DNA of 64,000 nucleotides from Nothopassalora personata. Taxonomy: Eukaryota; Ascomycota; Dothideomycetes; Mycosphaerellales; Mycosphaerellaceae. Of this stretch, positions 1 to 12,600 are shown piece after piece. The DNA lies in the NCBI GenBank assembly GCA_033816765.1, contig CM066292.1:186001-250000 (forward strand). Direction: 5' to 3'. Below the pieces are notes generated by a model. The model made no database searches. It worked only from the letters and a program-made list of their open reading frames with translations, and was not told the origin of the DNA. Both the position numbers and the translations under genes were made by a program. Position 1 is the stretch's first letter. Every line of letters begins with the position of its first letter.

Positions 1-1000
1 AGCCTATTTAGTACTTAAATAGTAATTGTATAGTTATAGCCGTTACAAATAGTACTTAGAGTACATAAGTTATAGCTATATCTAGTAGGATCCCTAAGTA
101 ATGTAAGCTCTTAGGTTACTAATAGAATTACATCTTTAGCTATATTAGTACTAAATAGATTAACTAACTACTACTTAGAGTTAATAGGGTAATTATTAAT
201 AATAGTTCTTAGGTACTCCTTACTACCTATTATAAAGTATACAGATTAGCTAAGCCTATAAAGTTACTAATAGAGTATAGCCTATTAGATTAACTACATC
301 CTATAGGTATATAGTTATAGACTTCGCTAAATTTAAGCCCGCCTATAATAGTAACTGTTAGCTAGGCTACTTCTATAATTTATATACTTATAGACACTTC
401 TAGTTTACTATTAACAATAAGAACTAATAGTTAGTCCTATTATACTTTAATAGCCTATTAAGCTTTATTAACTTTATAGGATATAAGTTTATATCTATCT
501 ATAGTAATAATAAGTTAGCTATTAGTCCTATCTTTTACTTAGTAATAAATAGTAATAATATTACTTAGTAACCTATTATAGATTATAGTCTATAGTAAGA
601 CCTAGTAGAGAGAGATAGTACTCTTACTATTACTAGAGTATATATAATGTAGATCTATAATAATCTACCTAAGAAGTTATTATAAGAGTATATAGTAGTA
701 GCGTACAATATCCTCTAGAGGTTACTAATATAGTTAAAAAGGTAGGAGACATCCTTTAACTTAGTAATAGGTCGTATACTAAACGTTAGGTATATAGTAG
801 TATAGAGATACCTAGCTTATATCTACATTTATAGCCTAGATTAACTAAGTAAGAGAGCTTAAAGAGTAAGCTCTTATTATAACTCTAACGTAAAAGTCTT
901 CGGCTTTACTAAGTATAGCTAACCTTTAAGAAATAACCCAACCTATTCTTACTAGTATATTACGACACAGAATAATGTATAGATAACTATACTTTTAGGA
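1..1000 (+). pseudogene. RIP-degraded Copia-type pol fragment (integrase region)
   Basis: Translation on the plus strand, read through many TAG/TAA codons, gives the order expected at the end of a Ty1/Copia integrase: a segment resembling the NLPKKLW...A-A-YLLNR motif near 650-730, then a TPYE-x-GRKPDVSHLRVFGSLAY-like block near 745-825. Almost all breaks are stop codons explained by C-to-T or G-to-A change. No LTR is seen, and the left end lies outside the window. It is a relic, not a gene. Confidence 0.6.
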
Positions 1001-1025
1001 ATTATAGATATATGTATTAATAATA

Positions 1026-1316
1026 TTGATTGATTATTCTTGATTGATTATTCCATTAACGTGCTATTTGAGTCAAAGACTATGCAACACGGGTCTCGAG
1101 AACGAGACCAAAATTTGAGAGAAGGATTGATTGATTATTCCATTAACGTGCTATTTGAGTCAAAGACTATGCAACACGGGTCTCGAGAACGAGACCAAAA
1201 TTTGAGAGAAGGAGAAAAGCCCCGTCGTACCCCGGACGTAAAAACTCCTTAAAAGATGCGAGCAACGCTCGCTATTCGAACCGTAAATCGAATATATTGC
1301 GGCGTAGTACGCGCGT
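1026..1316 (-). mobile_element. 5'-truncated copy of the ribozyme-bearing short retroelement (copy 1)
   Basis: The sequence matches the first ~185 bp (minus-strand 3' end) of the copies at 48933-49693 and 62604-63376 without RIP changes. It is flanked by a perfect 13-bp duplication, TGTATTAATAATA, at 1013-1025 and 1317-1329. The 3' portion is reiterated: a 14-nt piece (1026-1039), an 87-bp unit (1040-1126), then the rest from 1127. Truncation at the 5' end plus a TTGA-type 3' tail fits target-primed reverse transcription. The 70-residue reading frame here is only a product of the duplication. Confidence 0.85.
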
Positions 1317-1329
1317 TGTATTAATAATA

Positions 1330-1403
1330 GATTCTACGACTTTAGGGTGTTTCTATCTAGTTAGTATTTTGTATACTAGCCCTCTATAGTAATTACTACT
1401 TAT
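1330..1403. other. short RIP-degraded host segment left of TRIM copy 1
   Basis: This AT-rich stretch lies between the short retroelement and the TRIM. Its last five bases, CTTAT (1399-1403), are the left target duplication of TRIM copy 1; the right partner is at 20906-20910. It was therefore once contiguous with the mariner-containing sequence right of 20910. No coding signal is visible. Confidence 0.5.
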
Positions 1404-1547
1404 TATAAGGGAATCACGTGACGGGCGTAGGTCATGTAACATTAGTGAAGGGATATATACCCGTGCTGTCCTCGGTTGCTCAACCGCGGACACTGTACCT
1501 TTTAGTCGGGTTAGGTAGGGTGTAAAGTACGGGACATCGCTCTTATA
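1404..1547 (+). repeat. TRIM copy 1, left LTR
   Basis: This 144-bp direct repeat is shared with 20762-20905, 22180-22322 and 22672-22814. It contains a TCACGTGAC motif near 1413, a CACGTG-type bHLH site. Differences from the other three copies are mainly C/T and G/A. Confidence 0.75.
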
Positions 1548-1847
1548 AGAGTGTCCGCGGTTACCGGTTTACCCGAGGTTTAGGTTTCGAGTCTTAGCCG
1601 CGCCGCGCAAGTTCGATCCTTAGCGGACGGAAGATAGATTCCTATTTCTCTAGCTAGCGAGGTAAGAGACTAGTTGTACGGGGACTACGTGTCGCAATAG
1701 GTCTATCGGTCGTATCGCGACGTAGCCGCAATTACGATACGTAGGCGTTTTATACGCGCGTACAACTAGTGATTTTAGGGTTAACATTACTTAGTAATTA
1801 ATAACGAGGGTCGTTTAGCCTTATACATTACGCTCCGAGGACGGTAG

Positions 1848-2251
1848 TGTTACCGAATAATTCCTATAGACCCTAGAATTATAACAACGAGACGAGCACG
1901 TAATTTATCCTACCTAAGCGCTTAGACTTAGGGCGATTAGACTACTTATGCTTAGACTAATTAGGCTACTTATGCTTAGAATAATTAGACTAATTACCGA
2001 GATCTACGAATCTCATTTATATTTAGGGACGCTAAGAACCCCTTATGGTTTCGATACGTTTAACTTACTATCTAATATTACTATTTAGAATACACTATAA
2101 CCTAACCTCTACCTTACTGCTACTTAGTCTTTATAAGATAAGATAGCTACTACTTTATTACTCTCCCTTAACTTCCTATCGGCCCGAGAACAAACCCGAT
2201 TAAGCTTGTCTTCTTAACTTGTGATATTATTAGGTTATACTAAACCTAACA
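1848..2251 (+). repeat. Gypsy-1 5' LTR
   Basis: This is 404 bp long, the same length as the copy at 20334-20737. It contains internal short repeats of a CTTAGACTAATTAGG-like unit. Differences from the 3' LTR are almost all transitions, as RIP predicts. Confidence 0.88.
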
Positions 2252-2259
2252 GCTTTAAA

Positions 2260-4250
2260 CGCCCTCTACGATAGGAGACTAATAGAGTAAACGGGGAACA
2301 CCCGCCCCTAGTAAAGCAAGTAGAGCCCGACGACCTTAGACCGCGAACGATGCTATTAATGCCTTAGCTACTTATATAGGTAACGATACCCTTAAGGTTA
2401 GTAAGCTAGAATACTACTATAGCGACCGAGACAAGTTTAATACTTAGGTCTCTTAGATAGATATATACTTCTTATTTAACTCTATGCCTAAGAACCTTAA
2501 GCCTATCTTTACTACTACCTTCTTAAGAGGACGAGTATAGTATTAGGTTAAACCATTCCTTAGGAAATACTTAGATAGTAACGGAGAAGATAATGCCGAC
2601 GGAATCTTTAGGTTACATAACTATCTTAAGCATGCTATAAAGAGCGTCTTTAGTGTCTCTAATAAGATTACTACTACCGTTTATATTATTTAGCATTTAA
2701 CCTAGAAGACATCTACTACCGAATATACTACTAAATTCTAGGAATACGCGTAACTTACCGATTAGGACGACGAAGCACTTCAAGTTATATACCGAAGAGG
2801 ACTAAAGGAGCATGTTAAGGACGAGTTAATAAGGGACGGTCGGAAGATCGATAGCTTAGGCGACCTCGTTAGAGTTACGATTAATCTTAACGACAAGCTC
2901 TACAAGAGAGCTATAGAACGACGATACGACTCTAAGATATCCGGAAAGGCTAGATATACACTAGGCTACGACAACCGTAATAGAGGCTTCTACGACAACT
3001 ATAATAGTAAGCCTAGGGACAAACCGTACTACGGACTATAGCTAATAGAGCTCGACGTTACTAAGAAAGGTCGTAAGATTAGGAACAATAACGGGAATAG
3101 AGCATCCCGGAGTTTAAAAGAAACACGAACTTACTGTAGATATAGTAAACCTAGCTACCTAGTAAGGGACTGCCGCGGTAAGAATATAGTACGCCGCGAA
3201 CAGTTTAACATAATGTAACCTCGAACTAGTAAATCTAAGAGTAGCGTTAGATCTCGAGGAGATACCGACTATACTCGGAGAGTAGGGGAGAGAGCTAGTA
3301 ATAGAAGCACGACGCCTCTCCTAGACCCCTTAGAAGGATAAGGAGGATACTATAGGTAGTAAATGGTAGTTATTCTATTTAATACGAAGAACTAACTACG
3401 ATAGTTTAATATAATAGCGCGAAGAGTCGACTACGAGATCGAATCCAAATCTCGAAATAGTTATAGAAGCCTTTATTAGCGATTCTGTTACTAAGACTCG
3501 TGTTAGGTTTACTACGCCGCGAAATTAGGCGTAGGGTATTAGCCTTAGTAACTAAGAGGAACCCTAGGAGTAACGTATAGGTAAAACACTACGCTCCGAG
3601 AAGTAGACATCGACGAATCCTACTTTAACGATAATAGAAGCAATAAAGAAAACTAAGACCTAGGATAGAATAGATCGTAGTTACCGGAACTATAGAAAGA
3701 AAGTTAAGAAACTACCGGGCTAGATACTATCGAGGAAGATTAGGATCCGGAAGAATTAAGCGAAGAAGATTCCTCTAAAGGAGAAGAGAGCGACACTAAC
3801 GACGATAATAAACAACTAACCTTTACGATTAATGCACCTAAGAAATTATATAACATAATCGTATACCTATAAAGAAGGTACGAAGAATTCCTACCTAAGA
3901 TAGGCGGACGAAGAATACTATACTCTATTAAGTTCGATAAGATACTCGACACCCTACGAGGTATAGCCTAGGGATACCTACTTATAGAAACGACCGAGAA
4001 TCTAGTAACCGCTATTATAGAACGACTACCGATAGGAAGCCAAATAATAGGTACCGGATACCTTATACCGTTAGGAATATTTGTATTAAACGAATTGCGA
4101 AACATAGTATAGTACGTACGCGTACTCTAATTAGAAACGTAGAAGATCTAGGAACGTTACCGAATGTAGGTACGGATATAGAAAGGCTCGCGCTAGGTTT
4201 AAGCGGAGGCCTCGAGACACGAAGTACGACGTTCTATATATAAATAGGGA
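2260..4250 (+). pseudogene. Gypsy-1 gag remnant with zinc knuckle
   Basis: This region is in gag position after the 5' LTR. At 3132-3173 the translation has the spacing C-x2-C-x4-H-x4-C of a retroviral zinc knuckle, but three zinc ligands read as Tyr (TAC or TAT). Reversing single G-to-A or C-to-T changes restores Cys, Cys and His, which is direct evidence of RIP. No long open frame survives. Confidence 0.65.
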
Positions 4251-4330
4251 AAAGGATTAACTCCCTAGGAATAAGCAACCGAAGGGAGTTATACGACATA
4301 GAAAAGACTTAAGCATTACTAACGACAATA

Positions 4331-4540
4331 GTGTTTCGAACTAAGATTATCGTTAACGGGTATAAGACAGATACTATAATAGATTCCGGAGTAAGCGGGA
4401 ATTTTACCTCCGAATTATTTGTTATAAGACATAGGATCGCTACCTATAAGAAGAAAGAGGGTTATATATTAATCGCGGTAGACGGATTATCCTTACCTAG
4501 TATAGAGCGCGAGACGATACCGCTACTACTTACTATCTAA
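4331..4540 (+). pseudogene. Gypsy-1 retropepsin-like protease segment
   Basis: A 69-residue stretch without stops contains DSGVSGNF, the aspartic protease active-site type (D-S/T-G), followed by a hydrophobic strand region. It lies between gag and reverse transcriptase, as expected. It is a surviving open piece of a broken polyprotein and is unlikely to be expressed on its own. Confidence 0.65.
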
Positions 4541-4899
4541 CGGCACTACGAGGAGATTATCTTAGATGTTACTAATATAGCTAGTTATAACATCGTACTA
4601 GGTATACCTTAGTTAAGAAAGCACAATCTAGTAATCAACTAGAGAAGAGGAGTACTTATATTTAGGGAATGCGATTACGTTATTAACATTTAGCCTACGT
4701 AGTATAGCATTTACTAGTAGATAAGGCAAGGAAATAGGTAAACGAGATATAGCTTACGCCGACTAGAAGGATAGAAGAACTACCTTCGACCGGGATAGAC
4801 ACTAGCGTAGGGCCGCCGGGTTACGAAGTTACTAGTAGTAATAGAAGTAACGCACTATCGAAGGATACTAACGTCTTAGAGTTAAGTATTCCTAAGGAG

Positions 4900-6280
4900 T
4901 ATCGTAAGTAGTCGCGACTCTTTAAAGAGGAAAGAAGTAAGGATGCCTTACCTAAGTACTAACTATAGGATTACAAGATAAACATTTAGCTAGGGAAAGA
5001 GCCTCTATAGGGACCCCTATATTAAATGTCTAAGAAAGAGCTATAGACCCTACGAGAATAGCTAAAGGAGAAGCTAGCTAAAGGATAGATAAGAAGATCC
5101 ACCTTAAGTGTAGGAACTCTATGTATGTTCGTTCTAAAAGCAAACGGGAAGTTGCGACTCGTATAAGACTATAGGAAGTTAAACGAGATTACGATTAAAA
5201 ACCGATACCCGCTACCTAACATCGAAGAAGTATAAGATAGATTAACTAGATTAGACTAGTATACGAAGATTGACCTACGAGATGCCTTCTACGCTATACG
5301 GATAGCGGAAGGAGAAGAATAGAAAACCGCTTTTAGAACAAGATACGGACTTTACGAATTCTTAGTTATACTAATAGGATTAACTAACGTACCCGCATCC
5401 TGTTAGGACCTTGTTAACGAGACACTTAGAGACCTACTCGATATATACGTTATCGCTTATATAGACGATATATTAGTCTATACAAAAGGATCCCTTTAGA
5501 ATTACATAAAACAAGTCTAGGACGTATTCGAACGACTTACGCGTTTAGGATTTAAGACAGCACCCGAGAAATGCAAATTCTATAAGAAAGAAGTTAAATT
5601 CTTAGGCTTTATTAATAGCACTATAGGGATAACGATCGATCCTACGAAAACATAGTTAATTAGAGAATAGCTAGAACTAATAACAGTTAAGGACGTACAA
5701 TTATTCCTTGGACTAGCGAACTACAACCGGAAATTTATTAAGGACTACGTAAAGACAGTAGCACTAATAACAATGCTTACGAGAAAAGACGTTACCTAGA
5801 AATAGGGAAAGGAATAGATTAAAGCGTTTAAGAAACTTAAGGAACAATACGCTTTAGCCCCTACGCTTCGACTATTCGATAGTAGTAAGGAAGTCTACAT
5901 CGAGACTAATACGTCTAATATAGCAATAGGCGCGTGCCTAACATAGATACACGATAGGTAGAGACACCTAGTAGCCTATTACTCCCGGAAAATAACTATA
6001 GCGGAATAGAACTACGACATCTATAATAAAGAGCTTCTAGCTATTATTGCTACTATATAATATTAGAGAGTATACGTCGAGGGTCTACCGAAGTTAACGA
6101 TTCTTTCTAACTATAAGAATCTTACGTACTTCACGACGACGAAAGAACTTATCCGAAGGCAAGCCCGCTAGTCGGAGCTACTAGGACAGTATAAGTTCGA
6201 AAGTAAATATACTCTAGGACGAGAGAATAGCCGCGCCGACGCGCTAAGCCGAAGAAGCGACTATATAGAAGGAAAAGAAC
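4900..6280 (+). pseudogene. Gypsy-1 reverse transcriptase and RNase H
   Basis: Reading through stops gives RT motifs in order: a RLVxDYRKLNEITI block (~5155), TKIDLRDAFY (~5265), FRTRYGLYEFLV (~5335), and the catalytic YIDDILVY box at 5458-5481. RNase H follows with a (D/E)TNTSNIAIGACL block near 5905 and an SRKI...YDIYNKELLAI block near 5985-6040. The RNase H catalytic Asp reads as Asn in one place, as expected from G-to-A change. Many TAG codons interrupt the frame. Confidence 0.8.
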
Positions 6281-6299
6281 TAGTGTAACACAAAATACT

Positions 6300-6814
6300 A
6301 AAGACGAACCCCGATAGAAGTCTTAGTGCTAACATAAGAGAATTTAACAACATCGTACGGATATTAGGCGACAAGGACGAACAATTCCCTATATTATAAG
6401 GAAAATACTAAGTACTAAAGGATCGAGAAGAAGAATACATACGATAACATTACGACGGACTAACTTACGGACACCCTAGAACTTTAAAGACAATAGACCT
6501 AATATAACGTAGCTTCTTATTCCTATAGATAAGACTTAAGGTGTTACGCTACATTAAACAATACGTATACTACTAACGAAACAAGGCTACGAGACGTACG
6601 AAATACGGTTACCTATAGTTTAGGACACCGCCGACGAAACCATAGGACGAAGTTATAATAGACTTTATTACGAAACTCCTACCGTTAAGGGATTAAGTTA
6701 CGAAACAACTATACGACATAATACTAGTTATAGTTAATAGACTTACAAAATACGTATACTTTATTCCTGCTTTAGAAACATACAATGTAGAGCAGCTCGG
6801 ATACCTCGTACTAG
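6300..6814 (+). pseudogene. Gypsy-1 integrase, N-terminal half (interrupted by Gypsy-2)
   Basis: The translation contains the block before the catalytic core (YGGLTYGHPRTLKT-like), then a DFITKLLPL...LVIVNRLTKY-like first catalytic region. The frame stops at the Gypsy-2 insertion and resumes at 18759. The ACTAG at 6810-6814 is the left target duplication. Confidence 0.75.
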
Positions 6815-7190
6815 TATTGACAACTAATAGGTTGTGTTAACCTTAGGTTTAGAGGGGGGGGGAGTCCCTTAGGTCTAACTTGCCCTAATTTCATTTAGGT
6901 TTAATTAGACATTTAGGTAAGCTAGTAGGACCTAGTATAGCTATTAAGATATATAATGCGTAGCTAAGTATTGTAAGCGTAGCATTAAGGTATCAATTCA
7001 ATTCATACCTCTCGAGTAGAGGGCATAGGGGTTTAGGTCCGCTAATCCTCTTATTTTATCTAGCTACTGCGCTACTCGTCACGTGACCTGATTTCACGGT
7101 CCCGGGACCGGCAAATACCTCTACTTACATAAGCGCCGCTCTACACCACTACAACTCGGACAGGCCTACATAGGGTAGTTAGTAGACATT
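6815..7190 (+). repeat. Gypsy-2 5' LTR
   Basis: This is 376 bp long, with a run of nine to ten G near 6852. It contains TCACGTGA near 7079 and the palindrome CGGTCCCGGGACCG at 7097-7110. It matches 18378-18753. Confidence 0.88.
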
Positions 7191-7249
7191 ATTTTAGTAG
7201 TTAATGAGGGAGGTTGTTAAGTGTACACCCGGTAGCGTATTAGCATCCA

Positions 7250-7450
7250 GTTTATAAGGTCAAAATCACAGTTTAAGGTCCAAGGTTCACGGTTAAGGTC
7301 ATCACTTAAGGTTAAGGTTTAAGGTTAAGGTTCACGGTTAAGGTCATTACTTAAGGTCAAGGTTTAAGGTCAAGGTTTACGGTTAAGGTCGACTAAGGTC
7401 GAAAACACTTAAGGTCTAAGGTATTTAGCAACAATTACGGTCACAAGGTC
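7250..7450 (+). repeat. degenerate GGTTAAGGTC-type tandem array in the Gypsy-2 leader
   Basis: About 200 bp of imperfect units such as GGTTAAGGTC, GGTTTAAGGTC and GGTTCACGGTTAAGGTC lie between the 5' LTR and gag. The units resemble TTAAGG but are not a canonical telomere repeat. Confidence 0.7.
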
Positions 7451-7502
7451 CTGTTAAGTAACAACTAGTATTAGCACATTCTAAAGCAAGTACTACGTAA
7501 CA

Positions 7503-9500
7503 ATGGATACGGCTGTATCACTAGAAAAACTTAGCACCTTTGCCGACATAGGCAGGGGCTACGAACAGCCTATAAACCCTACGAAAATGGAAGGGGTCTA
7601 TAGGGATTCTGTCCCTTATAAGGGGATAGAGGAATCGGAGGAAGGGGAAACACCTAAATCTAGTAAAGAAGGGAGAAGCGGAACTAGCGCCGCTGAATTA
7701 GGTATAGGTGTAGGAACAAACAGTACAATTGAATAGATGCTATAACTGCCCTCTTTAGACGATTAGTAGTAGTAATAGAAAACGCTAGCCCTCGCTTCCC
7801 ACCTCTAGGAGGTGCTAAGAATCCGTTCTTTAATAGCACTAATGCTACTAAGTTCTAGGAGCGGTTTAGCAACCTAATGGACTAGTATCCGCCTCGGGCA
7901 TCTATTAAGAAGGATAATTTCTAGGGCAGGTTTAAGCGCAATTGCGAAACTACTATCCGGCGCGTAGTTATAAGACTGCCTAGGTAGTTCACTAATAAGG
8001 CACGTTTTAGGAGGGCGTTCTTATTAGAGTTCTTAAGGTTTAACGCCTACTCGATGTTAGGGAGTCGGGAATATCTTAAGGAGATTATTAGGGCGTAGTA
8101 AGGTAAGAGGCCTAAAGAATAAGATGTGAAGGAATTCATCCGCCTATTTGTATCCTTAAGTAACCTAATTAAACCTAAGGATTTGGATAACAGCTCCCGG
8201 AGTCGCCTTCTCCTTTAGGGATTGCTAGAGGCAGTTGCGAAAGCGGTCTATAAGGCTTGCGGGCTTTACCTAAAGCAACCTAAGAAGTTTAGGGACTTTT
8301 AGAGGATTCTCGATAAAGCTACTAGCATCGTAGATAGTAAGGAGGGATAGAAAGCTATGCATATAGATTTCCCTCTTACTTTGCCTTAGCTACACCGCTT
8401 AGTCGTGAAGTAAATGCCGCGCCTTAAGCCTAAGATTAACACGCTTAAGAAGGCTACCTTTAGGACTGTTATTAATAATAACCTAATCTAGAAGGTAGCT
8501 AAAATGAGCATACGTGTATACTAGCGCGGTCGCGTCGCGGACGCGGGTGCCTTCTACCCGAGCGAGAATTAACGCTCTATATAACCGGAGAGGCCTAACC
8601 TAGATACTGAACTGTAGGTTTACGTAATGTAGCGTCTCCTATCGTAGAATCGCGAACAGTCTAAAGCGATAGATAGTTGTTACTACAACTGTAGTAGCTC
8701 GAAGCATTAGGCTAGTAATTGTAGGGCGATAAGGTCCTTAATATCCCGGAGCTACGTATACCTCGCCCCGAATAACTAGTAGTATCTAGGGAAAGAAGGC
8801 GATCCACGTCCTACTAAGTTTAACTTTCGGAGGGACTATAGTAAACCGAAACTGCTCTATATGCTCCCTCTACTCGAAGAACATTATAGACTAATCGAGT
8901 TTAACAACTAGTATAAGATTCCCGCACTACGTAAGTAATGGTTAGGTAGGGACTATACTAGGGTAATAAAGGTTACGCCTCCTAATTATTCTAAGCCCCC
9001 TCCTAACTTTAGGCATTTAATAGAGTATAGCCCTTAGGACGCACGGTCTAGCTAAACGGAGAAGGCTACTAGAACATATTAGGTCTTATTCGGAGAAAGT
9101 GAAGCGGAGTAGGCGATCGACTTAGGCGAACTTAACGAGGTATCTACCTATCCTATGCAGTCTAATAAAGTGAAAGGGAAGGCACCCGTAGGCATTCTAA
9201 AGAATCCGCACCCGAGGACCCGGTCCTTAGCTTAGGATCTACGAGCCCGAGCTAAGGCTACTAAGAAAGTTCGCCTACCATTGGAACAGGAGATCGGGTA
9301 AGCTAAGATTAACTAGTAGGAGGTTAAAATGATTAACGAAGTTAGTACTTAAATAAGCGAAACTTAATCATTAGCTAAATCCGGGGTAACCCTAGGAAGG
9401 GGAAATAATGCCTAAGTGAACAGATTAGGGAACGATGCTAATAAAGGACTACCTAAGGATATACCTATTAGTCCCGTGAACGCCCCCTTCGCATAAAGGA
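7503..9500 (+). pseudogene. Gypsy-2 gag remnant
   Basis: An ATG at 7503 opens 77 residues before the first TAG; coding-like sequence then continues through many stops. A zinc knuckle at about 8681-8722 reads (Y)YNCSSSKH-x4-C, with its first Cys changed to Tyr (TAC from TGC). Position and motif identify gag; function is lost. Confidence 0.6.
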
Positions 9501-9779
9501 AGCGTATACAGAATGCTAAGACTATAAGGATTAATAACTACGTCCGATAATATAGTTTAGCTAGTAATAGCCCGTTATAAAGGAAGAGGGTATTATCTAC
9601 TAGATTAATTAGATCCTCTAGACAACGTTTCCTAATGTAAACGCCTAAGATTGGTTTCGATATAGTCGCTAGTTCGAGGCTGCCCTCTTCGGTCGCGTTA
9701 CTAACACCCCCGCTCTTTAGGAGAAGCTCGCTATAGTGGGACGTCTTATAGGAAAGGACCCTAAGGTTCGCACTAGACA

Positions 9780-10460
9780 AGTAGTTACCTATGAAGATGA
9801 ACCTAAGTATAATAAGGAGGTCTTCCGCGAAGATAGTTAGGCCTAGTATGTCGGAGTATATTTAACTATGCTTTGCTCTAAGGGTGCGGTCCCTGCTACT
9901 AAGCTATATAAGGACGTTAAGAAAATCGGGCTCTCTAGTGTCCTTAACAACTTTACTATAGTCCCTAGTGCTTAGGTAGTAGCGGAGTTTAGGATGAATA
10001 AGAACCAGATTAGGTGCCTAATTAATAAGGGTTCCGAGGTGAATATCACCGGCTAGAGGAACGCTTATAGGTTTAGGTTACTAGTAATGTCGAGTGCTTA
10101 GCTTACCTTTCGAGGTACTAGAGGGCGGGCCTAGTTTAAAGGTGTTATAAGCAATTTAGATGTTTAGGTATTTAGGGTTTACTACTAAGTAGACATGTTT
10201 ATCTCCTCGGATCCAAACTTACTAATAATCCTAGGACGTCCGTAGGCCCGTAAGGTACGACTTACTGCCCGTAACTGCGATAATGGTTTATGGGAGGGGA
10301 CTATTGCTAGCCGTAAAGGTAAAAGTGTTATGTTTACTGCCCTAGTTAGCTCGGACAGGTATAAGACCCTTTAAGAACTGTTAAGAGCGTCGGGAAATGG
10401 AAGGGTAGGTTAAGTTACGGCGCTTAACCTACCGACTTGCTAAAGCCGGATTTAACAAAA
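9780..10460 (+). pseudogene. Gypsy-2 protease region
   Basis: Around 10015-10050 the translation contains a CLINKGSEVNI-like block at the usual position of the retropepsin active site, with Asp apparently changed to Asn. It precedes the RT and follows the gag zinc knuckle. The assignment rests on order as much as on the motif. Confidence 0.45.
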
Positions 10461-10503
10461 TCGGTGAGGTTCTCGCACTATCTCGGAGAAACCTCGGACT
10501 TTA

Positions 10504-10529
10504 ATTTACCGGTCCCGGGACCGGTAAAT
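10504..10529. repeat. 26-bp perfect palindrome (Gypsy-2 internal copy 1)
   Basis: The arm sequence is ATTTACCGGTCCC followed by its exact complement. The same palindrome recurs at 14340-14365, and its 14-bp core lies in both LTRs (7097-7110, 18660-18673). It lies between the protease and RT regions. Confidence 0.85.
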
Positions 10530-11249
10530 AGCTATAGTGAGGAAAACGGGTACGACTACGACACGACGTATCTATAGGAACCCGGCAAGGCTCTAACGCC
10601 TAGTAACCATTTAGCTTACTTATTAGGATTGCTTAGGACTGCTAGAATAAAGGAACGAGTTATAGAAATTGAAACAGGCGCGTTCGAGGGAGATTCTATT
10701 ACTAACGTTTATTTAGTTTAAGGGGATTAGCCCTCCGAGATCCCAAGGCAATCTACATTAAATGCTTAGGCACGGAAGCAACAAGTAGGCTAGCATATAG
10801 CTAACATTAGGATGCCGTAGGTCTTTACGATGTATAAGCGTAAGGCGGACAAGAAGAAGCTAGTAGATGCGAGCGTTCACGAACGCCTAGAATCACGAGT
10901 TAAGGGAGATATAGAATAGAAGCGTAGGGCACTATACCTAGAATCCAAGATGCCTAAAGGATAAGGTCCGTTCGATAGGAAGTACTTAACTAAGAAATTC
11001 TCAAGTATTAAGCGAGGTAGCCGGATTACTCTAGAACGACTTACCTTAATTAAGGTTAGCATTAAGCTATTGCTAATAGAAAGGGCCTTATTCGATAAGA
11101 TGCTCTACAACCGGGAGGCAGTCCTCGCTTAGGATTTTAGTTACATAAGGCGAATTAGGCACGACGTTATGCTACCTTAGAAGATTAACACGGTCCCTTA
11201 TAGGCCATAGTAGGCACGCCCTATCCGGTTACACCCAAGTCTTAGGGCA

Positions 11250-12600
11250 ATTGTTAAACGTATAATTAGAGCCCGGATTAAGAACAACATCCTAGAATAC
11301 TTATAAGGGGCATATTCCAATAGCTAGTTCCTAGTCGTAAAGAAGGTTAATACCTCTAGAAGCGATGTGCTATATCGGTTAATTAACTTAGCTATACTCC
11401 TAAATGAGGTTACTATACGCGATGCTAACATTCCACCGGACACGGATAGCTTCTTAGAGGATTTTACCGGGTGCCGAGTCGCTTTACTTATAGACCTGTT
11501 TTTAGGTTATAATTAGATCACTTTAGATAAGTCCTACCGGGACTTAACAGCCTTTATGACCCCTCTTAGCCTAGTACGTAACACGACTCTACCTTAAGGA
11601 GCTACTAATTCAGTTGCTTAGTTCGTGCGTACGGTAATAAAGATTCTACTTAATTATATCTCGCATCGAGCGAAGCCGTTTCTCGATGACATCGGTATTA
11701 AGGGACTAACTAAGGACTATAGGAATGCCGAAGTAGAGCCTAGGTTAAGGAAATAGGTCGTTAAGCACATCGTTTCCCTAGATCTAGTTCTTACTAACCT
11801 AGAAAGAGCTAGTGCGGTAGTTACTAGAGGCAAATCCCAATGGTTATACGAAAAGCTTAAGATTGTTAGGTACGTTACTAGCCCAGATAGTCGCTATCCT
11901 AATCTAAAGGTTGTAGCCAAGATCCTAGATTAGCCTACGCCTACCTGTATTAAGGAGGTCCGCACCTATGTAGGGCTGTGTATGTACTTCCGGATATAGA
12001 TTCCCTAGTTTGTTATTATCGCTCGACTAATGTACAAGCTGCTAAAGAAGGACGCCGAGTTCACCTAGATAGAAAATGAGCAGTTCTTAAAAGAGGAGGT
12101 TACTAGATATCTTATGTAGGCTCTAGCCTTAGTTACCCTCTACTACTTACCTAGTGCTAGGTCTATCTTTGTCTTAGTTAATGCTAGCGGCACTAGATAG
12201 GGATGTATCGTTTCTTAAGAATTAATGGATAGTACCCGACGGCGTCACCCGGTGCGGTATAAGAGCGGAATCTAGAACGCGTTAGAATCTAGATATAATG
12301 CTAGTAAGCGGGAATGCCTTAGGGTCCTTAAGGGGCTTAAGAAGATCTAGAGATATATTACTAGCGTTGATTTTATCCTTAAGGTTAATGCTAAGACACT
12401 TATATAGTAGCTTAACTAGCCGGCTTCGGACCTACCGAACTCGGCAATAGCGCGGTAGGTCGCATAGATTAGGTTATTTACGTTCGAGGTGAAGTACGTT
12501 ACGGGGACTAGACACACTAGCCTAGATGCCCTATCTCGTAGGCCCTCTACACCTTAGGAACTTAGGGAAGCTAACGAAGACGAAGACGAAGTCAACTAGA
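11250..12600 (+). pseudogene. Gypsy-2 reverse transcriptase and RNase H
   Basis: RT motifs follow in order: a SNS*FLVVKK block (~11320), LIDLFLGYN-ITLDKS (~11490), LTAFMTPL (~11550), TTLP-GATNSVA (~11585), and the FLDDIGIKG catalytic box at about 11680-11706 in place of YxDD. RNase H follows with VNASGT-GCIVS near 12180. The N-terminal part is broken by TAG codons. Confidence 0.75.

Noticed and set aside
1040..1252. 70-residue frame with two identical halves
   Set aside because: It is created by the duplicated 3' end of the short retroelement; other copies lack it.
1549..1631. 76-nt tRNA-like stretch with GTCCGC/GCGGAC ends and GTTCGATCC
   Set aside because: It is inside the TRIM interior; D and anticodon arms do not form, and TRIM copy 2 does not keep the pairing.
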